A model generated the notes under the pieces. That model searched no databases and was not told the DNA's origin. It was given only the letters and a program-made list of their open reading frames with translations. A DNA stretch of 38,927 nucleotides. It comes from Eubacteriales bacterium. GTDB lineage: Bacteria; Bacillota; Clostridia; Oscillospirales; Butyricicoccaceae. The stretch lies in assembly GCA_030540435.1 (NCBI GenBank), contig JAUNWG010000016.1, positions 1 to 38,927 on the forward strand. The letters are read 5' to 3'. Position numbers and translations under genes: made by a program. The first letter of the stretch is position 1; every line of letters starts with the position of its first letter. Below are positions 23,662 to 32,114 of this stretch, one piece after another.

Positions 23662-24996
23662 ATGGATCAGACAGAACAGCATATCTGTGAAACGATCGAT
23701 ACACATGCACACGACCTGATCGCATTTGCAGAGGACATCTATGCACACGCAGAATCCGGGTATGCGGAACACCGTACTGCGCGATGCGTTGCAGACTGGC
23801 TGGAACAGCGCTGTGGGCTGAAGGTGGAAACCGGCCTGGCAAATACCGGTGTCCGTGCGCGCGTGGGGAAAGCCCGTCCCGCAGTCTGCCTCATCGGTGA
23901 GCTGGACGGCATCCGTTCGCCGGAGCATCCGCTCGCCGTACCAGAAACCGGTATGTCCCACGCTTGTGGGCATCATATGCAGCTTGCTGCTCTCGCCGGT
24001 GCAGCACTGGCACTAAGCGCACCGAAAACTGTAGCTGCACTGGGCGGCAGTGCTGTCTTTTTTGCTGTACCCTGTGAGGAGCATGTCCCCATGAACCGTC
24101 TCGCCCAGCTGAAAGCACAGGGCATTGCCTCCCGGTGTGGCGGCAAGCCGGAGCTGCTGCTCTCCGGTGGCTTTGACGGCATAGATGCCGCTGTCACCAC
24201 CCATGCCCATATGGTACCGTGTAACAGCGATTTCCTGCTCGGCAGCAATTCCACTAGCGGCTTTCTATCCAAGCTCATTCATATCAAAGGCCGCGCTTCG
24301 CACACGGCGATCGCACCAGAAAAGGGCATCAATGTCCTGGATGTCGTGACCCTCGCGCGCAGCGCCATCGGTATGCTGCGCAGCACCCTGCGCGATGCAG
24401 ATTGTGTCCGCATTGGGGAGGTCGTGCACATGGGCAGCTCCGCCATCAACGTCGTGCCGCATGAAGCAACCGTCGATCTACAGGTCCGCGCTAAGACATG
24501 GGACGCGCTGCTGGATGTCGATAAAAAGATCGACCGCGCCTACCGCGCTGCGGCATATGCATTTGGCGCAGAAATCGAAATCACAGATGATATGGGATAC
24601 TTGCCGGTAATCCCCACGGCACCTTGTCCCGCGCTGGTTCAGGCGGCAGAGCTGTTATCTGACAAAGCATCGTACGAACCGGTTAACTTTGCTGTACATA
24701 ATGCTGCTTCTACCGATGTCGGTGACCTGTCACACCGTATGCCGGTCGTGAATTTCACCTTCTCCGGCTTTTCCGGCACGCTGCACGGTGCAGATTTCCG
24801 CATTACAGATAAAGAAAAAGCATACATTCTGCCGGCAAAGCTCGCGTCTCTGACCATGTATCATCTGTTAAAGGACGATGCCGCACAGGCACGTGCACTG
24901 ATCCAGCAGCACCAACCGCAAATGACTGCGGCGGAATACCACGATTATGCCGCAAAATTTGACAGCGGCTTCGTCGGTGAACCATCGCCATTTTAG
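23662..24996 (+). CDS. M20-family metal-dependent amidohydrolase
   Basis: The 444-residue enzyme has the di-metal motifs of M20 peptidases: CLIGELDGIR (about 76-85), MSHACGHHMQLAALAG (about 98-113), FAVPCEEHVPMNR and the lid-domain ligand region IKGRASHTAIAPEKGINVLD, with the late NFTFSGFSGTLHGADF. It resembles the AbgB/HipO-type amidases that remove acyl or aminobenzoyl groups, or carboxypeptidases of small N-acylated amino acids, more than dipeptidases. The HACGHH pattern replaces the commoner HACGHD. GGGAGGA precedes the ATG. No transporter gene is in the operon, so the substrate is not predictable. Confidence 0.88.
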   Translation: MDQTEQHICETIDTHAHDLIAFAEDIYAHAESGYAEHRTARCVADWLEQRCGLKVETGLANTGVRARVGKARPAVCLIGELDGIRSPEHPLAVPETGMSHACGHHMQLAALAGAALALSAPKTVAALGGSAVFFAVPCEEHVPMNRLAQLKAQGIASRCGGKPELLLSGGFDGIDAAVTTHAHMVPCNSDFLLGSNSTSGFLSKLIHIKGRASHTAIAPEKGINVLDVVTLARSAIGMLRSTLRDADCVRIGEVVHMGSSAINVVPHEATVDLQVRAKTWDALLDVDKKIDRAYRAAAYAFGAEIEITDDMGYLPVIPTAPCPALVQAAELLSDKASYEPVNFAVHNAASTDVGDLSHRMPVVNFTFSGFSGTLHGADFRITDKEKAYILPAKLASLTMYHLLKDDAAQARALIQQHQPQMTAAEYHDYAAKFDSGFVGEPSPF

Positions 24997-25006
24997 CGCG
25001 CAGAAA

Positions 25007-25044
25007 GGCCTGCTATGGAAATGTTCCGCAGCAGGCCGTTTTTT
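25007..25044. terminator. Terminator between the M20 and EamA genes
   Basis: GGCCTGCT (25007-25014) pairs with AGCAGGCC (25030-25037), extended inside by GGAA/TTCC, then GTTTTTT on the plus strand. Confidence 0.85.
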
Positions 25045-25963
25045 ATACTTCTTTTTCTGTTTTTACACGGTTGACCAACACAATGCCGACGCATACGAGC
25101 ACCAGTGACAGCATATTGCGCACAGTGAATACCGTCTCATGCAGCACGACGCCGGACATCAGGGAACCAAATACCGGAACAAGGAAATTGTATACTGTGA
25201 CCTTGCCCACCGGATATTTTTTCAACAGCCATGTCCAAATGCTGAATGCCGCCGCCGAAAGGAAAATGAGATAGCCCAGCAGTGCAAAGCCGCCGAATGA
25301 CATCTGAGAGAAATGTCCTCCGCCTGCAATACCAGCGATCAACAGCACGGCACCGCCAACAAACAGCTGCCAGCCGGTAATCATCATCGTTGACTCGCCC
25401 TTTGCGACAAATTTGCTGATAACTGCGCCCGCACCGGAGGCCACTGTTGACAGCAGCATAAAGCCCTCTCCATTGAGCGCAAAGCCGCCGCCCAGCGAAT
25501 CTATGGAGCTTAAGCTGATCATAACAACACCTGCAAATCCAACCAGACAGCCGATCGCTTTGGCGGAAGTCAGCCGGTCCTCCGGAAACAGGAAATGAGA
25601 AATGCCGACCGCAAGGAAGGTTGACATTGCTGTAATGACCGAACCCTTGACGCCTGTGGTATGTGATAGACCGATATAAAAGAAGACATACTGCATTGTC
25701 GTCTGCACCAGACCGAGCAGCAGAATCCCCTTCCATTTGGAACGCGCCGGTATCAGCAGCCTTTTATTCATCACTGCTGTGACCGCTAACACAGCCACAC
25801 CTGCCAGCATAAACCGCCAGCCAGCAAAAAACAACTTGCTAAATGCATCGTCTCCAATGCCAAACAATGCATATCCCGTTTTGACGGACGGGAATGCACT
25901 TCCCCACAGCAGGGTACAGATCAATGCGGGAAGCAGGATACTGCCCGCCTGTTTTGTTTTCAT
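25043..25963 (-). CDS. EamA/DMT-family transporter
   Basis: The 306-residue protein has ten membrane segments formed by two EamA repeats (first ending near [19 protein letters not shown], second containing [20 protein letters not shown] and [17 protein letters not shown]). These are the drug/metabolite transporters, commonly exporters of amino acids or metabolites. Start 25963 is chosen because GGTGG lies 7 nt before it; the upstream extension to 26023 has no ribosome site. The stop is next to the terminator shared with the M20 gene. Substrate unknown. Confidence 0.9.
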   Translation of the reverse strand: MKTKQAGSILLPALICTLLWGSAFPSVKTGYALFGIGDDAFSKLFFAGWRFMLAGVAVLAVTAVMNKRLLIPARSKWKGILLLGLVQTTMQYVFFYIGLSHTTGVKGSVITAMSTFLAVGISHFLFPEDRLTSAKAIGCLVGFAGVVMISLSSIDSLGGGFALNGEGFMLLSTVASGAGAVISKFVAKGESTMMITGWQLFVGGAVLLIAGIAGGGHFSQMSFGGFALLGYLIFLSAAAFSIWTWLLKKYPVGKVTVYNFLVPVFGSLMSGVVLHETVFTVRNMLSLVLVCVGIVLVNRVKTEKEV

Positions 25964-26068
25964 GAAAATTCCACCTGTCTTTTTATTCTTTTCTATGGTA
26001 CAGCACACAGTCAACAAATACAAGAGGCCAATTATACAGAAAATCCGTCAACTTCATCATGGATGCCC

Positions 26069-26097
26069 TTGACGGAAGCCGCCAGGGCTGGTACAAT
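26069..26097 (+). promoter_or_regulatory. Promoter of the butyryl-CoA:acetate CoA-transferase gene
   Basis: TTGACG (26069-26074), exactly 17 bp, TACAAT (26092-26097). The 80-nt leader that follows contains a small hairpin (ATACGGCA...) and T-rich sequence. Confidence 0.75.
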
Positions 26098-26185
26098 AAA
26101 TACGGCAAAAATGCCATTTTCGTATGTTTTGCGTTTGTTTTTGGATTTTTTTGGGTATGTTTTGTTACATGGAGGGTTTTATACT

Positions 26186-27526
26186 ATGGATTATCAGGCA
26201 CTCTATCAGAGTAAGCTGACTACCGCTGAAGAAGCGGCAAAAGTTGTAAAAAGCGGCGATTGGGTGGATTTTGGCTGGTGCACCGGTACGCCGGATGCGC
26301 TGGATAAGGCTCTGGCTGCACGCGCAGAGGAGCTTATAGATGTTAACATCCGCGGCGGCGTCCTGCTGGCACCGCTGGCAATCGCGCAGGTTCCGAATGC
26401 AAACAAGCATTTTTCGTGGAATTCCTGGCACATGAGCGGCATCGAACGCAAGATGATAAACGACGGTATTGCATACTATGCACCGCTGCGTTACTCCGAA
26501 CTGCCGCGCTGGTATCGCGAGAGCATCTGCCCGCCGGATGTCGTCATGATTCAGGTTGCCCCGATGGACAAGCATGGCTACTTTAACTTTGGTCCAAGCG
26601 CCTCCCATCTGGCTGCTGTCTGCGAAACCGGTAAAAAGGTCATCGTTGAAGTAAATCAGAATATGCCACGCTGCCTTGGCGGCTTTGAAGAGGGTGTGCA
26701 CATCACCGATGTCGATATGATCGTAGAAGGCGACAATCCGCCGATCCGCACGATGGGCGGTGCTGCTCCGTCTGAAGTCGACGAGACAGTCGCAAAATTG
26801 ATCGTAGAAGAAATTCCGAACGGCGCCTGCCTGCAGCTCGGTATCGGCGGTATGCCGAATGCCGTCGGCTCCCTGATTGCACAGTCCGATTTGAAGGATC
26901 TGGGCGTACATACCGAAATGTATGTCGATGGTTTTGTTGACATGGCTGCTGCCGGTAAGCTGTCCTGTGCAAAGAAAAATATTGACAAGGGCCGTCAGGC
27001 ATTCGCCTTTGGCGCCGGCACCCAGAAAATGTATGATTACATGGATGACAACCCGGCTTTGATGAGCGTGCCGGTTAGTTATACCAACGATTCCCGCGTC
27101 ATTGCCCAGATCGATAACTTTATGTCCATCAACAATGCGGTTGACCTCGACCTGACCGGTCAGATCAACGCAGAGTCCGCAGGTACCAAGCATATCAGTG
27201 GCGCTGGTGGACAGCTGGACTTCGTACTTGGCGCATATCTGTCCAATGGCGGCAAGAGCTTCATCTGCTGCTCCTCTACCTTCACCACCCGCAGCGGCGA
27301 GCTGAAGAGCCGTATCGTCCCGACCCTGTCGCCCGGTTCTACCGTTACCGACACCCGTACCAACACCCATTACCTGGTCACTGAGTACGGTAAGGTCTGC
27401 CTGAAGGGTCTGTCCACATGGGAGCGCGCAGAAGCAATCATTTCTGTTGCACATCCGCAGTTCCGCGAAGATCTGATCAAGGAAGCGGAAAAGCTCAAGA
27501 TCTGGAGAACCTCCAACCGCAGATAA
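26186..27526 (+). CDS. but: Butyryl-CoA:acetate CoA-transferase
   Basis: This 446-residue CoA-transferase exchanges CoA from butyryl-CoA to acetate, the final step of butyrate formation in gut Clostridia. It belongs to the acetyl-CoA hydrolase/transferase family: [53 protein letters not shown], the catalytic glutamate at about residue 244 in [16 protein letters not shown], and the oxyanion/CoA motif [20 protein letters not shown]. Overall it matches the But enzymes of Roseburia, Faecalibacterium and Butyricicoccus more than the 4-hydroxybutyrate or succinyl enzymes. ATG 26186 has GGAGGG 8 nt upstream; the extra N-terminal residues of the longer frame are promoter DNA. No other butyrate genes are near. 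Confidence 0.9.
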   Translation: MDYQALYQSKLTTAEEAAKVVKSGDWVDFGWCTGTPDALDKALAARAEELIDVNIRGGVLLAPLAIAQVPNANKHFSWNSWHMSGIERKMINDGIAYYAPLRYSELPRWYRESICPPDVVMIQVAPMDKHGYFNFGPSASHLAAVCETGKKVIVEVNQNMPRCLGGFEEGVHITDVDMIVEGDNPPIRTMGGAAPSEVDETVAKLIVEEIPNGACLQLGIGGMPNAVGSLIAQSDLKDLGVHTEMYVDGFVDMAAAGKLSCAKKNIDKGRQAFAFGAGTQKMYDYMDDNPALMSVPVSYTNDSRVIAQIDNFMSINNAVDLDLTGQINAESAGTKHISGAGGQLDFVLGAYLSNGGKSFICCSSTFTTRSGELKSRIVPTLSPGSTVTDTRTNTHYLVTEYGKVCLKGLSTWERAEAIISVAHPQFREDLIKEAEKLKIWRTSNRR

Positions 27527-27544
27527 ACACGCAAGCTGATATGA

Positions 27545-27576
27545 AAAGCCGATGGCATCTGCCATCGGCTTTCTTT
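27545..27576. terminator. Terminator downstream of the CoA-transferase gene
   Basis: AAAGCCGATGGCA (27545-27557) and its exact complement (27560-27572) form a 13-bp stem followed by TTCTTT. Confidence 0.85.
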
Positions 27577-27581
27577 ATCTG

Positions 27582-27844
27582 TCATTTTGCTGCAAATACA
27601 AACCTACCTGCCAGTTTATACACCTGATTGACCTCTCTTGATAAAATATCCCATGTATTCAACTTCTGTAGGATCAAATCTGGATATTTTTTACTGATAT
27701 CTCGCAACGCGTTTCCTGCGGATTTTCTTACATACTCACTATTATCCTCTTTGTGAGAAGCCAACAATGCGATAGCAATTTCAGAATGTCCTTCTCTGGT
27801 ATGATGTCTGAAAGATATTCTATATATTTATTATATTCATTCAT
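27582..27844 (-). pseudogene. Remnant of an AlkD-like DNA alkylation repeat protein
   Basis: The minus strand keeps a C-terminal HEAT-repeat block reading EIAIALLASHKEDNSEYVRK, AGNALRDISKKYPDLI and REVNQVYKLAGRFVFAAK, typical of the last helices of AlkD-type alkyl-purine glycosylases. No start codon exists for it: the same frame runs into TAA stops upstream. In another frame an ATG at 27844 opens MNEYNKYIEYLSDI, which looks like the family's N-terminus. So N- and C-termini are present but the central 150 or so residues are missing and the frame is shifted: a deleted pseudogene. Confidence 0.6.
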
Positions 27845-27911
27845 GTCATTTTACAGCTTTTAGAACGTTTTGTTATTTAATCTTACTACATTTTCTCTGA
27901 CCCACAAACGG

Positions 27912-27950
27912 AAAAAGAAAAGGGCAATCGAATCTCATTTCCAATTGCCC
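27912..27950 (-). terminator. Terminator of xpt
   Basis: On the minus strand GGGCAAT...ATTGCCC (27950-27944 with 27928-27922) is followed by TTTTCTTTTT, 15 nt after the xpt stop. Confidence 0.85.
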
Positions 27951-27964
27951 CTGTATTTTATCTA

Positions 27965-28543
27965 TTACCGGCGGAAGGTCAGCGCACCGGTCTTTGCATC
28001 CATCGCATCGACGATCGCCAGCGATTCGAGACGTACACCGCGCTCACGCAGCAGCTTGCCGCCCTCCTGGAAGCCTTTTTCCACCGCAATGCCGACGCCC
28101 TCCAGCGTCGCGCCGGATTCTTCGATAATATCCAGCAAGCCGTTGACTGCACAGCCGTTTGCAAGGAAATCATCAATGACAAGGATATGATCCTCCGGTG
28201 ACAGGAACTTACGTGAAACAATGACATCATACACACGCTTGTGGGTAAATGACTGTACCTTAGCGGCATATACCTCGCCATCAATATTGATAGACTGCGC
28301 CTTCTTGGCAAAGACGACCGGAACCTGAAATGCTTGCGCAGCAACACAGGCAATGCCAATACCGGATGCTTCAATCGTCAGAATCTTATTGATCGGTACA
28401 TCTGCAAACAGACGCTTCCATTCACGCCCCATTTCTGCAAACAGCTGTACATCCATCTGATGATTCAAAAAGCTGTCGACTTTAAGTACATTTCCCTCTT
28501 TTACAACGCCTTTCTGGCGAATATACTCCTCCAAAAGCTTCAT
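27965..28543 (-). CDS. xpt: Xanthine phosphoribosyltransferase
   Basis: Xpt salvages xanthine to XMP using PRPP. The 192-residue protein matches Firmicute Xpt throughout: [76 protein letters not shown] and the PRPP loop [20 protein letters not shown]. No purine riboswitch is visible in the short leader and no pbuX permease follows, unlike Bacillus, so regulation is different here. A promoter (TTGAAA, 17 bp, TACCAT) lies at 28618-28590 on the minus strand. Confidence 0.96.
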   Translation of the reverse strand: MKLLEEYIRQKGVVKEGNVLKVDSFLNHQMDVQLFAEMGREWKRLFADVPINKILTIEASGIGIACVAAQAFQVPVVFAKKAQSINIDGEVYAAKVQSFTHKRVYDVIVSRKFLSPEDHILVIDDFLANGCAVNGLLDIIEESGATLEGVGIAVEKGFQEGGKLLRERGVRLESLAIVDAMDAKTGALTFRR

Positions 28544-28589
28544 ATCCGAATCGTTCCTTTCCTCGCAGTATTGATATTAAATTAGAAAT

Positions 28590-28618
28590 ATGGTAACACA
28601 TTCTGCAAGGGCTTTCAA
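28590..28618 (-). promoter_or_regulatory. Promoter of xpt
   Basis: Minus-strand TTGAAA (28618-28613), 17 bp, TACCAT (28595-28590). Confidence 0.55.
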
Positions 28619-28654
28619 GTGTATTCTGACAAAACCTGTCATCTTTTGTCACAC

Positions 28655-28685
28655 AAAAGCAGATGCCTGTTTCTAGACATCTGCT
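28655..28685 (-). terminator. Terminator of modABC
   Basis: On the minus strand AGCAGATG pairs with CATCTGCT (28685-28678 with 28665-28658) and is followed by TTTTG, immediately after the modC stop codon. Confidence 0.75.
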
Positions 28686-28688
28686 GTG

Positions 28689-29678
28689 TTATTGCTTCAG
28701 TATATGCATGTTTTCCTGCCCAACGGACAGAGATATCCGCTCTCCCGGCTGCGGCAGCAGCACCTTCTCATGCGCCGCATCCCACAATAGCTCCCCTTGG
28801 ACAGTCTCCAGTACAATCTGATCCGCATGGATACCGGGCAGGATGCGCTTGACCGTGCCGGTAAATACAACGGCATCCCCTTCCCTTGCCGGACGGAAAT
28901 CCGCCGGGCGGATGCCAAGGCAGCATGCAGCTTCTGCCCTTGCCCGCATTTCCTTCGGGATCGGGAAAAAGTTCCGCATGCCGGTCAGCTCCGCGCACGC
29001 ACGCGTCTTGGGCTGCTTCCAGAGTGTTTTGCAGCTTCCCTGCTCCACGATGCGTCCATCCGAAACGACCACGGCATTGGGGCACAGCTGCATCGCCTCA
29101 GAAAAATCATGCGTGACCAGCAGCGATACGCCGGTATGTTGTTCCAGTACATCTGCCATCTGCTGACGCACCTGTCCGCGCAGATAGGTATCCAACGCGG
29201 AAAACGGTTCATCCAGCAACAGGATATCCGGCTTTGCGGCAAGCATGCGTGCCAACGCAGTGCGCTGCTTCTGCCCACCGGAAAGCTGCGGTGGATAATG
29301 TCCCGCAAGCCCCGTCAGCTGAAAGCGCTCCATCAGCACAGCACAAGCCTGCTTTTTTTCCGCTTTTGTACCCTTCATTCCCAGCATGATGTTTGCAGCG
29401 ACTGTTTTATTTTCAAACAACGCATACTGCTGGAACAGATACCCCGCATGGCGGCGCTGCGGCGCAAGCAGGATGCGTGCACTGCTGTCATACCACACCG
29501 TATCATTCGACACGATCTTTCCGCTGTCCGGTATGATGATCCCGGCAATACAGCGCAGCAGCATACTCTTTCCACTGCCTGACGCGCCGATCACTGCGGT
29601 AGGTGCATCGGGAAATTCTGTCTGCATATCAAGTGAAAAGATCTCCAGCTTTTTATGTACATCAACACAAAGACTCAT
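28689..29678 (-). CDS. modC: Molybdate ABC transporter ATP-binding protein
   Basis: The 329-residue ATPase drives molybdate import. It has Walker A IGASGSGKSMLL, signature PPQLSGGQKQRTALARML, Walker B DILLLDEPFSALD, the H-loop TH and a C-terminal mop/TOBE-like domain (FTGTVKRILPGIHADQIVLE). The early LEIFSLDMQTEFPD is typical of ModC. Start 29678 has GGGAGG upstream and overlaps the modB stop by 4 nt (ATGA); the longer frame to 29774 lies inside modB and is excluded. Last gene of modABC. Confidence 0.92.
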   Translation of the reverse strand: MSLCVDVHKKLEIFSLDMQTEFPDAPTAVIGASGSGKSMLLRCIAGIIIPDSGKIVSNDTVWYDSSARILLAPQRRHAGYLFQQYALFENKTVAANIMLGMKGTKAEKKQACAVLMERFQLTGLAGHYPPQLSGGQKQRTALARMLAAKPDILLLDEPFSALDTYLRGQVRQQMADVLEQHTGVSLLVTHDFSEAMQLCPNAVVVSDGRIVEQGSCKTLWKQPKTRACAELTGMRNFFPIPKEMRARAEAACCLGIRPADFRPAREGDAVVFTGTVKRILPGIHADQIVLETVQGELLWDAAHEKVLLPQPGERISLSVGQENMHILKQ

Positions 29679-30355
29679 CGCGGCGTGCCTCCCTTCCGGC
29701 GGATATACTGTCGGTTCCAGAGGTTCACAGCAATCATACCGGCAAAGGACAGCAGGCAGATAATCACTGTCCAAAACAACGCTTCGCCATAGTGCGCCCT
29801 ACCCGCCTGCACAGCTGAATAGATCGCCACGGACATCGTCTGTGTCTTGCCCGGGATGTTACCCGCGATCATTACCGTTGCGCCAAATTCACCAAGCGCA
29901 CGCGCAAAAGACAGCACCGTGCCTGCCGCAATGCCCGGCGCACAGCCCGGCAACGTGACATGCAGGAAAATACGCCATTCACTCATGCCGAGCGTCCGCC
30001 CGGCTGCCATAAGGTCAGGGTCCAGCTGTTCCATTGCGCCGCGCACCGTGCGGTACATCAGCGGGAATGCCACAACCGTCGCCGCGATCACGCCCGCCGT
30101 CGGGGTAAAAATAATAGAAATGCCCGCCGCCTGTAACACCGCGCCCAGCGGACCGTATTTCCCCAGCAGAAGCAGCAGCGCAAAGCCGACAACTGTTGGC
30201 GGCAGCACCATGGGCAGCGTCAACAAGCCGTCTATTAACCCCTGCCCGCGGTGCATGCGCAGCACCAGCCATGCCGCGCCGACGCCCAGCACAAGAGAAA
30301 ATGCTGTCGCCAGCAATGCAATTTTTAAGGTCAGCACAAATGGCGACAGATCCAT
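29675..30355 (-). CDS. modB: Molybdate ABC transporter permease
   Basis: The 226-residue protein has five to six membrane segments and the binding-protein-dependent permease loop AAGRTLGMSEWRIFLHVTLP, which contacts the ATPase. LTLPMVLPPTVVGFALLLLL and LSFARALGEFGATVMIAGNI are characteristic of ModB. It begins 29 nt after modA with GGGAGAGGG before the ATG, and overlaps modC by 4 nt. Confidence 0.95.
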   Translation of the reverse strand: MDLSPFVLTLKIALLATAFSLVLGVGAAWLVLRMHRGQGLIDGLLTLPMVLPPTVVGFALLLLLGKYGPLGAVLQAAGISIIFTPTAGVIAATVVAFPLMYRTVRGAMEQLDPDLMAAGRTLGMSEWRIFLHVTLPGCAPGIAAGTVLSFARALGEFGATVMIAGNIPGKTQTMSVAIYSAVQAGRAHYGEALFWTVIICLLSFAGMIAVNLWNRQYIRRKGGTPR

Positions 30356-30384
30356 CCCTCTCCCGTCCTTTCCAATCCGTTGAT

Positions 30385-31206
30385 TTATTCCGCTACGCCA
30401 AAGCCATATGCTTCAAAGACCTCTGCTGCGTCCTCTGTCTGAAGAAACGCCAGAAAATCCTCTGCGGCTTCATTCTCCGCGCCGTCCTTGGTCAGCGCGA
30501 TCGGATATACAACCGGGTCACAGCTGTCTGCCGGCGCTGCGCATACTACCTTTACCGCATCTGTAACAGCAGCGTCAGTTGCGTATACGATACCTGCATC
30601 AACTTCGCCAGTCTCGCACCACGCCAACACCTGGCGGACGTCTGAGCCAAGCACAGCCTTCTTACTGACGATATCCCATGTCCCCAGCGTTGTCAGAATC
30701 TCTTGCGCATATTGTCCTGCCGGTACGCTCGCCGGATCGCCGATCGCAACCTTCTCCACAGCATCATCCGCCAGATCATCAAACGATGTCACAGCATCAG
30801 AATCAGCAGGAACGACCAGCACAGCCTCATTTGTCAGCAGGTTGCTGCGTGTGTCCTCTGCCATCAGCCCTTCTTCACACAGTGCATCCATCTGCTTCTG
30901 TGCCGCAGACAGGAATATATCACATGGCGCACCGTTTTCAATCTGGCTCTGCAGGTCGCCGGAAGACGCATAGTTTGTCGATATCTCGACCTCTGGATTT
31001 GTCTCGTTATAATCCGCGATCAGCTCGTCGAGACAGTCGGTCATGCTCTTTGCCGCATATACAGTCATCTCGCCGCTCACCGTACTCTTCGGCTCCGCCG
31101 CGCTGCCCGTATCCGCCGCAGGCTCTGTGCTGCTGCCGCAGCCGGCCAGCATACTTACCGCCATAACAGCAGCAAGCGCCGCCGCAGTCCATCTTTTCTT
31201 CTTCAT
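30385..31206 (-). CDS. modA: Molybdate-binding lipoprotein
   Basis: The 273-residue protein starts with a lipoprotein signal (basic MKKKRW, hydrophobic core, lipobox LAGC with Cys23), so it is anchored outside the membrane. The mature part follows ModA: VYAAKSMTDCLDELIADYNE, NYASSGDLQSQIENGAPCDI, FLSAAQKQMDALCEEGL and VAIGDPASVPAGQYAQEIL. It captures molybdate or tungstate for ModBC, for molybdopterin or tungstopterin enzymes encoded elsewhere. Start 31206 has GGGAGG upstream; the longer frame runs into the promoter. A palindrome resembling a ModE site overlaps the -10 box. Confidence 0.94.
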   Translation of the reverse strand: MKKKRWTAAALAAVMAVSMLAGCGSSTEPAADTGSAAEPKSTVSGEMTVYAAKSMTDCLDELIADYNETNPEVEISTNYASSGDLQSQIENGAPCDIFLSAAQKQMDALCEEGLMAEDTRSNLLTNEAVLVVPADSDAVTSFDDLADDAVEKVAIGDPASVPAGQYAQEILTTLGTWDIVSKKAVLGSDVRQVLAWCETGEVDAGIVYATDAAVTDAVKVVCAAPADSCDPVVYPIALTKDGAENEAAEDFLAFLQTEDAAEVFEAYGFGVAE

Positions 31207-31226
31207 AAGAAAAATACCTCCCAAAC

Positions 31227-31250
31227 CGTTATTCTCACTTAAGTATAACG
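31227..31250. promoter_or_regulatory. ModE-like palindrome at the modABC promoter
   Basis: CGTTAT (31227-31232) and ATAACG (31245-31250) are exact inverted repeats 12 bp apart. The half sites and spacing resemble the molybdate repressor ModE's CGTTAT/ATAACG sites, and the left half overlaps the -10 box of modA. No ModE gene lies in the window. Confidence 0.45.
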
Positions 31251-31269
31251 CTTTTGGAAAATTTGTCAA
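31242..31269 (-). promoter_or_regulatory. Promoter of modABC
   Basis: Minus-strand TTGACA (31269-31264), 16 bp, TATACT (31247-31242), 36 nt before the modA ATG. Confidence 0.75.
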
Positions 31270-31302
31270 CTGCCCAAAACAGCTTCTACATATTTACGCA
31301 TG

Positions 31303-31341
31303 GAAAAAGGGCTGTTCCGCTCTCCTACAGAACAACCCTTT
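31303..31341 (-). terminator. Terminator of the structured RNA and upstream nrd genes
   Basis: On the minus strand a 12-bp stem with one mismatch (AAAGGGTTGTTC with GAACAGCCCTTT) is followed by a T run. It closes the transcription unit that begins at the promoter at 31538-31565. Confidence 0.8.
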
Positions 31342-31532
31342 GACCTTGATGAACAAAGTACCGTCTCACATGATTTCCTAACCGATCCGGTACATACGGT
31401 TTCCGAATCTGTATACCCGGAAGGTATCGTACCTGATACCGGTACGAACTAATACCAAGCACTGCGCAGGATCTTTCCCCTTATCCCACGCAACCAGCTG
31501 CTTTGGTGTCCGCCGGAAATTGTACTTTATTA
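31303..31532 (-). ncRNA. Large structured non-coding RNA (candidate raiA-type)
   Basis: A strong promoter and a terminator bracket about 230 nt with no start codon but dense base pairing on the minus strand. Closing helix AAAGTAC (31528-31522) with GTACTTT (31361-31355); inner helix ATTTCC (31520-31515) with GGAAAT (31378-31373); a long arm closed by CCAAAGCA (31506-31499) with TGCTTGG (31461-31455); TCGTACC with GGTACGA (31447-31441 and 31433-31427) and alternative GGTATC/GATACC; TTCCG/CGGAA; AACCG/CGGTT. Length, Clostridial host and long-range closing helices fit the raiA RNA class as I remember it, but I could not align it. The coding-like 50 codons in one frame have no start and are probably incidental. 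The class name is tentative; the RNA itself is well supported. Confidence 0.6.
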
Positions 31533-31537
31533 AGTAT

Positions 31538-31565
31538 ATTATATCAAATGAAGCACAATTGTCAA
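31538..31565 (-). promoter_or_regulatory. Promoter of the structured RNA
   Basis: Minus-strand TTGACA (31565-31560), 16 bp, TATAAT (31543-31538): both hexamers perfect, the strongest promoter in the window. It sits 21 nt after the nrdG stop, so the RNA is made independently. Confidence 0.85.
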
Positions 31566-31586
31566 TAACATTTTGATGTGTACATT

Positions 31587-32105
31587 CTAAGATATATGCG
31601 TACAGTCCGTTGTGACGGCGTAACCTGCACGCAGCGAAGCCTGTACATCAATGAGGCGCTGATTCCGGCTGCCGCGGAAGCGCAGCGACAAGTCGCGTTC
31701 CGCTTCAATAAACGGGCCGTCCACCAGCACATCACATTGCCGCAGAAGCGCCTGCACGCAATGGTCATCTGATTCGAGCAGCTGTTCCCATGTATAGCCG
31801 GTGTATGCCATGATATGCTTTCCGCCCAGCTTGAGCACACGCACCAGCTCCGCCAGCGGTTCTGCCTGACAAAACGGCTCTCCGCCGGATAAGGTAACGC
31901 CGGAGATCAGCGGGTCCGCCTGTACATCCGAAAGCAGTTTGGAAATCAGAACCTCCTCGCCACCTGCAAAGTCATGCGTCTGCGGATTATGGCAGCCCGG
32001 ACAGTGATGCGGACAGCCCTGTGTAAAGATTACAAAACGAATGCCGGGGCCATCAACGATAGATTCGTCAATGACTCCGGCAATGCGAAGATTTTGATCC
32101 TTCAT
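31587..32105 (-). CDS. nrdG: Anaerobic ribonucleotide reductase activating protein
   Basis: NrdG is the radical-SAM enzyme that places the glycyl radical on NrdD. The 172-residue protein has RFVIFTQGCPHHCPGCHNPQ with the CX3CX2C cluster motif (residues about 30-37), the glycine-rich VTLSGGEPFCQ and YTGYTWEQLLE, as in the family. It lies 9 nt after the small glycyl-radical-domain gene and is the third gene of nrdD-small ORF-nrdG. Its ribosome site is weak (CGGAA), suggesting coupling to the gene before it. Confidence 0.95.
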   Translation of the reverse strand: MKDQNLRIAGVIDESIVDGPGIRFVIFTQGCPHHCPGCHNPQTHDFAGGEEVLISKLLSDVQADPLISGVTLSGGEPFCQAEPLAELVRVLKLGGKHIMAYTGYTWEQLLESDDHCVQALLRQCDVLVDGPFIEAERDLSLRFRGSRNQRLIDVQASLRAGYAVTTDCTHIS

Positions 32106-32114
32106 ATTTCCGTT

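Noticed and set aside
26165..27565. A 466-codon open frame opposite the CoA-transferase gene
   Set aside because: Antisense to a conserved enzyme, no ribosome site and no recognisable domain.
28544..28680. A purine riboswitch in front of xpt
   Set aside because: The leader is only about 40 nt after the predicted start and lacks the three-way junction sequences.
31342..31532. A small protein read from the structured RNA region (RRTPKQLVAWDKGKDPAQ...)
   Set aside because: The frame has no start codon or ribosome site after the promoter, and dense base pairing explains the sequence constraint better.
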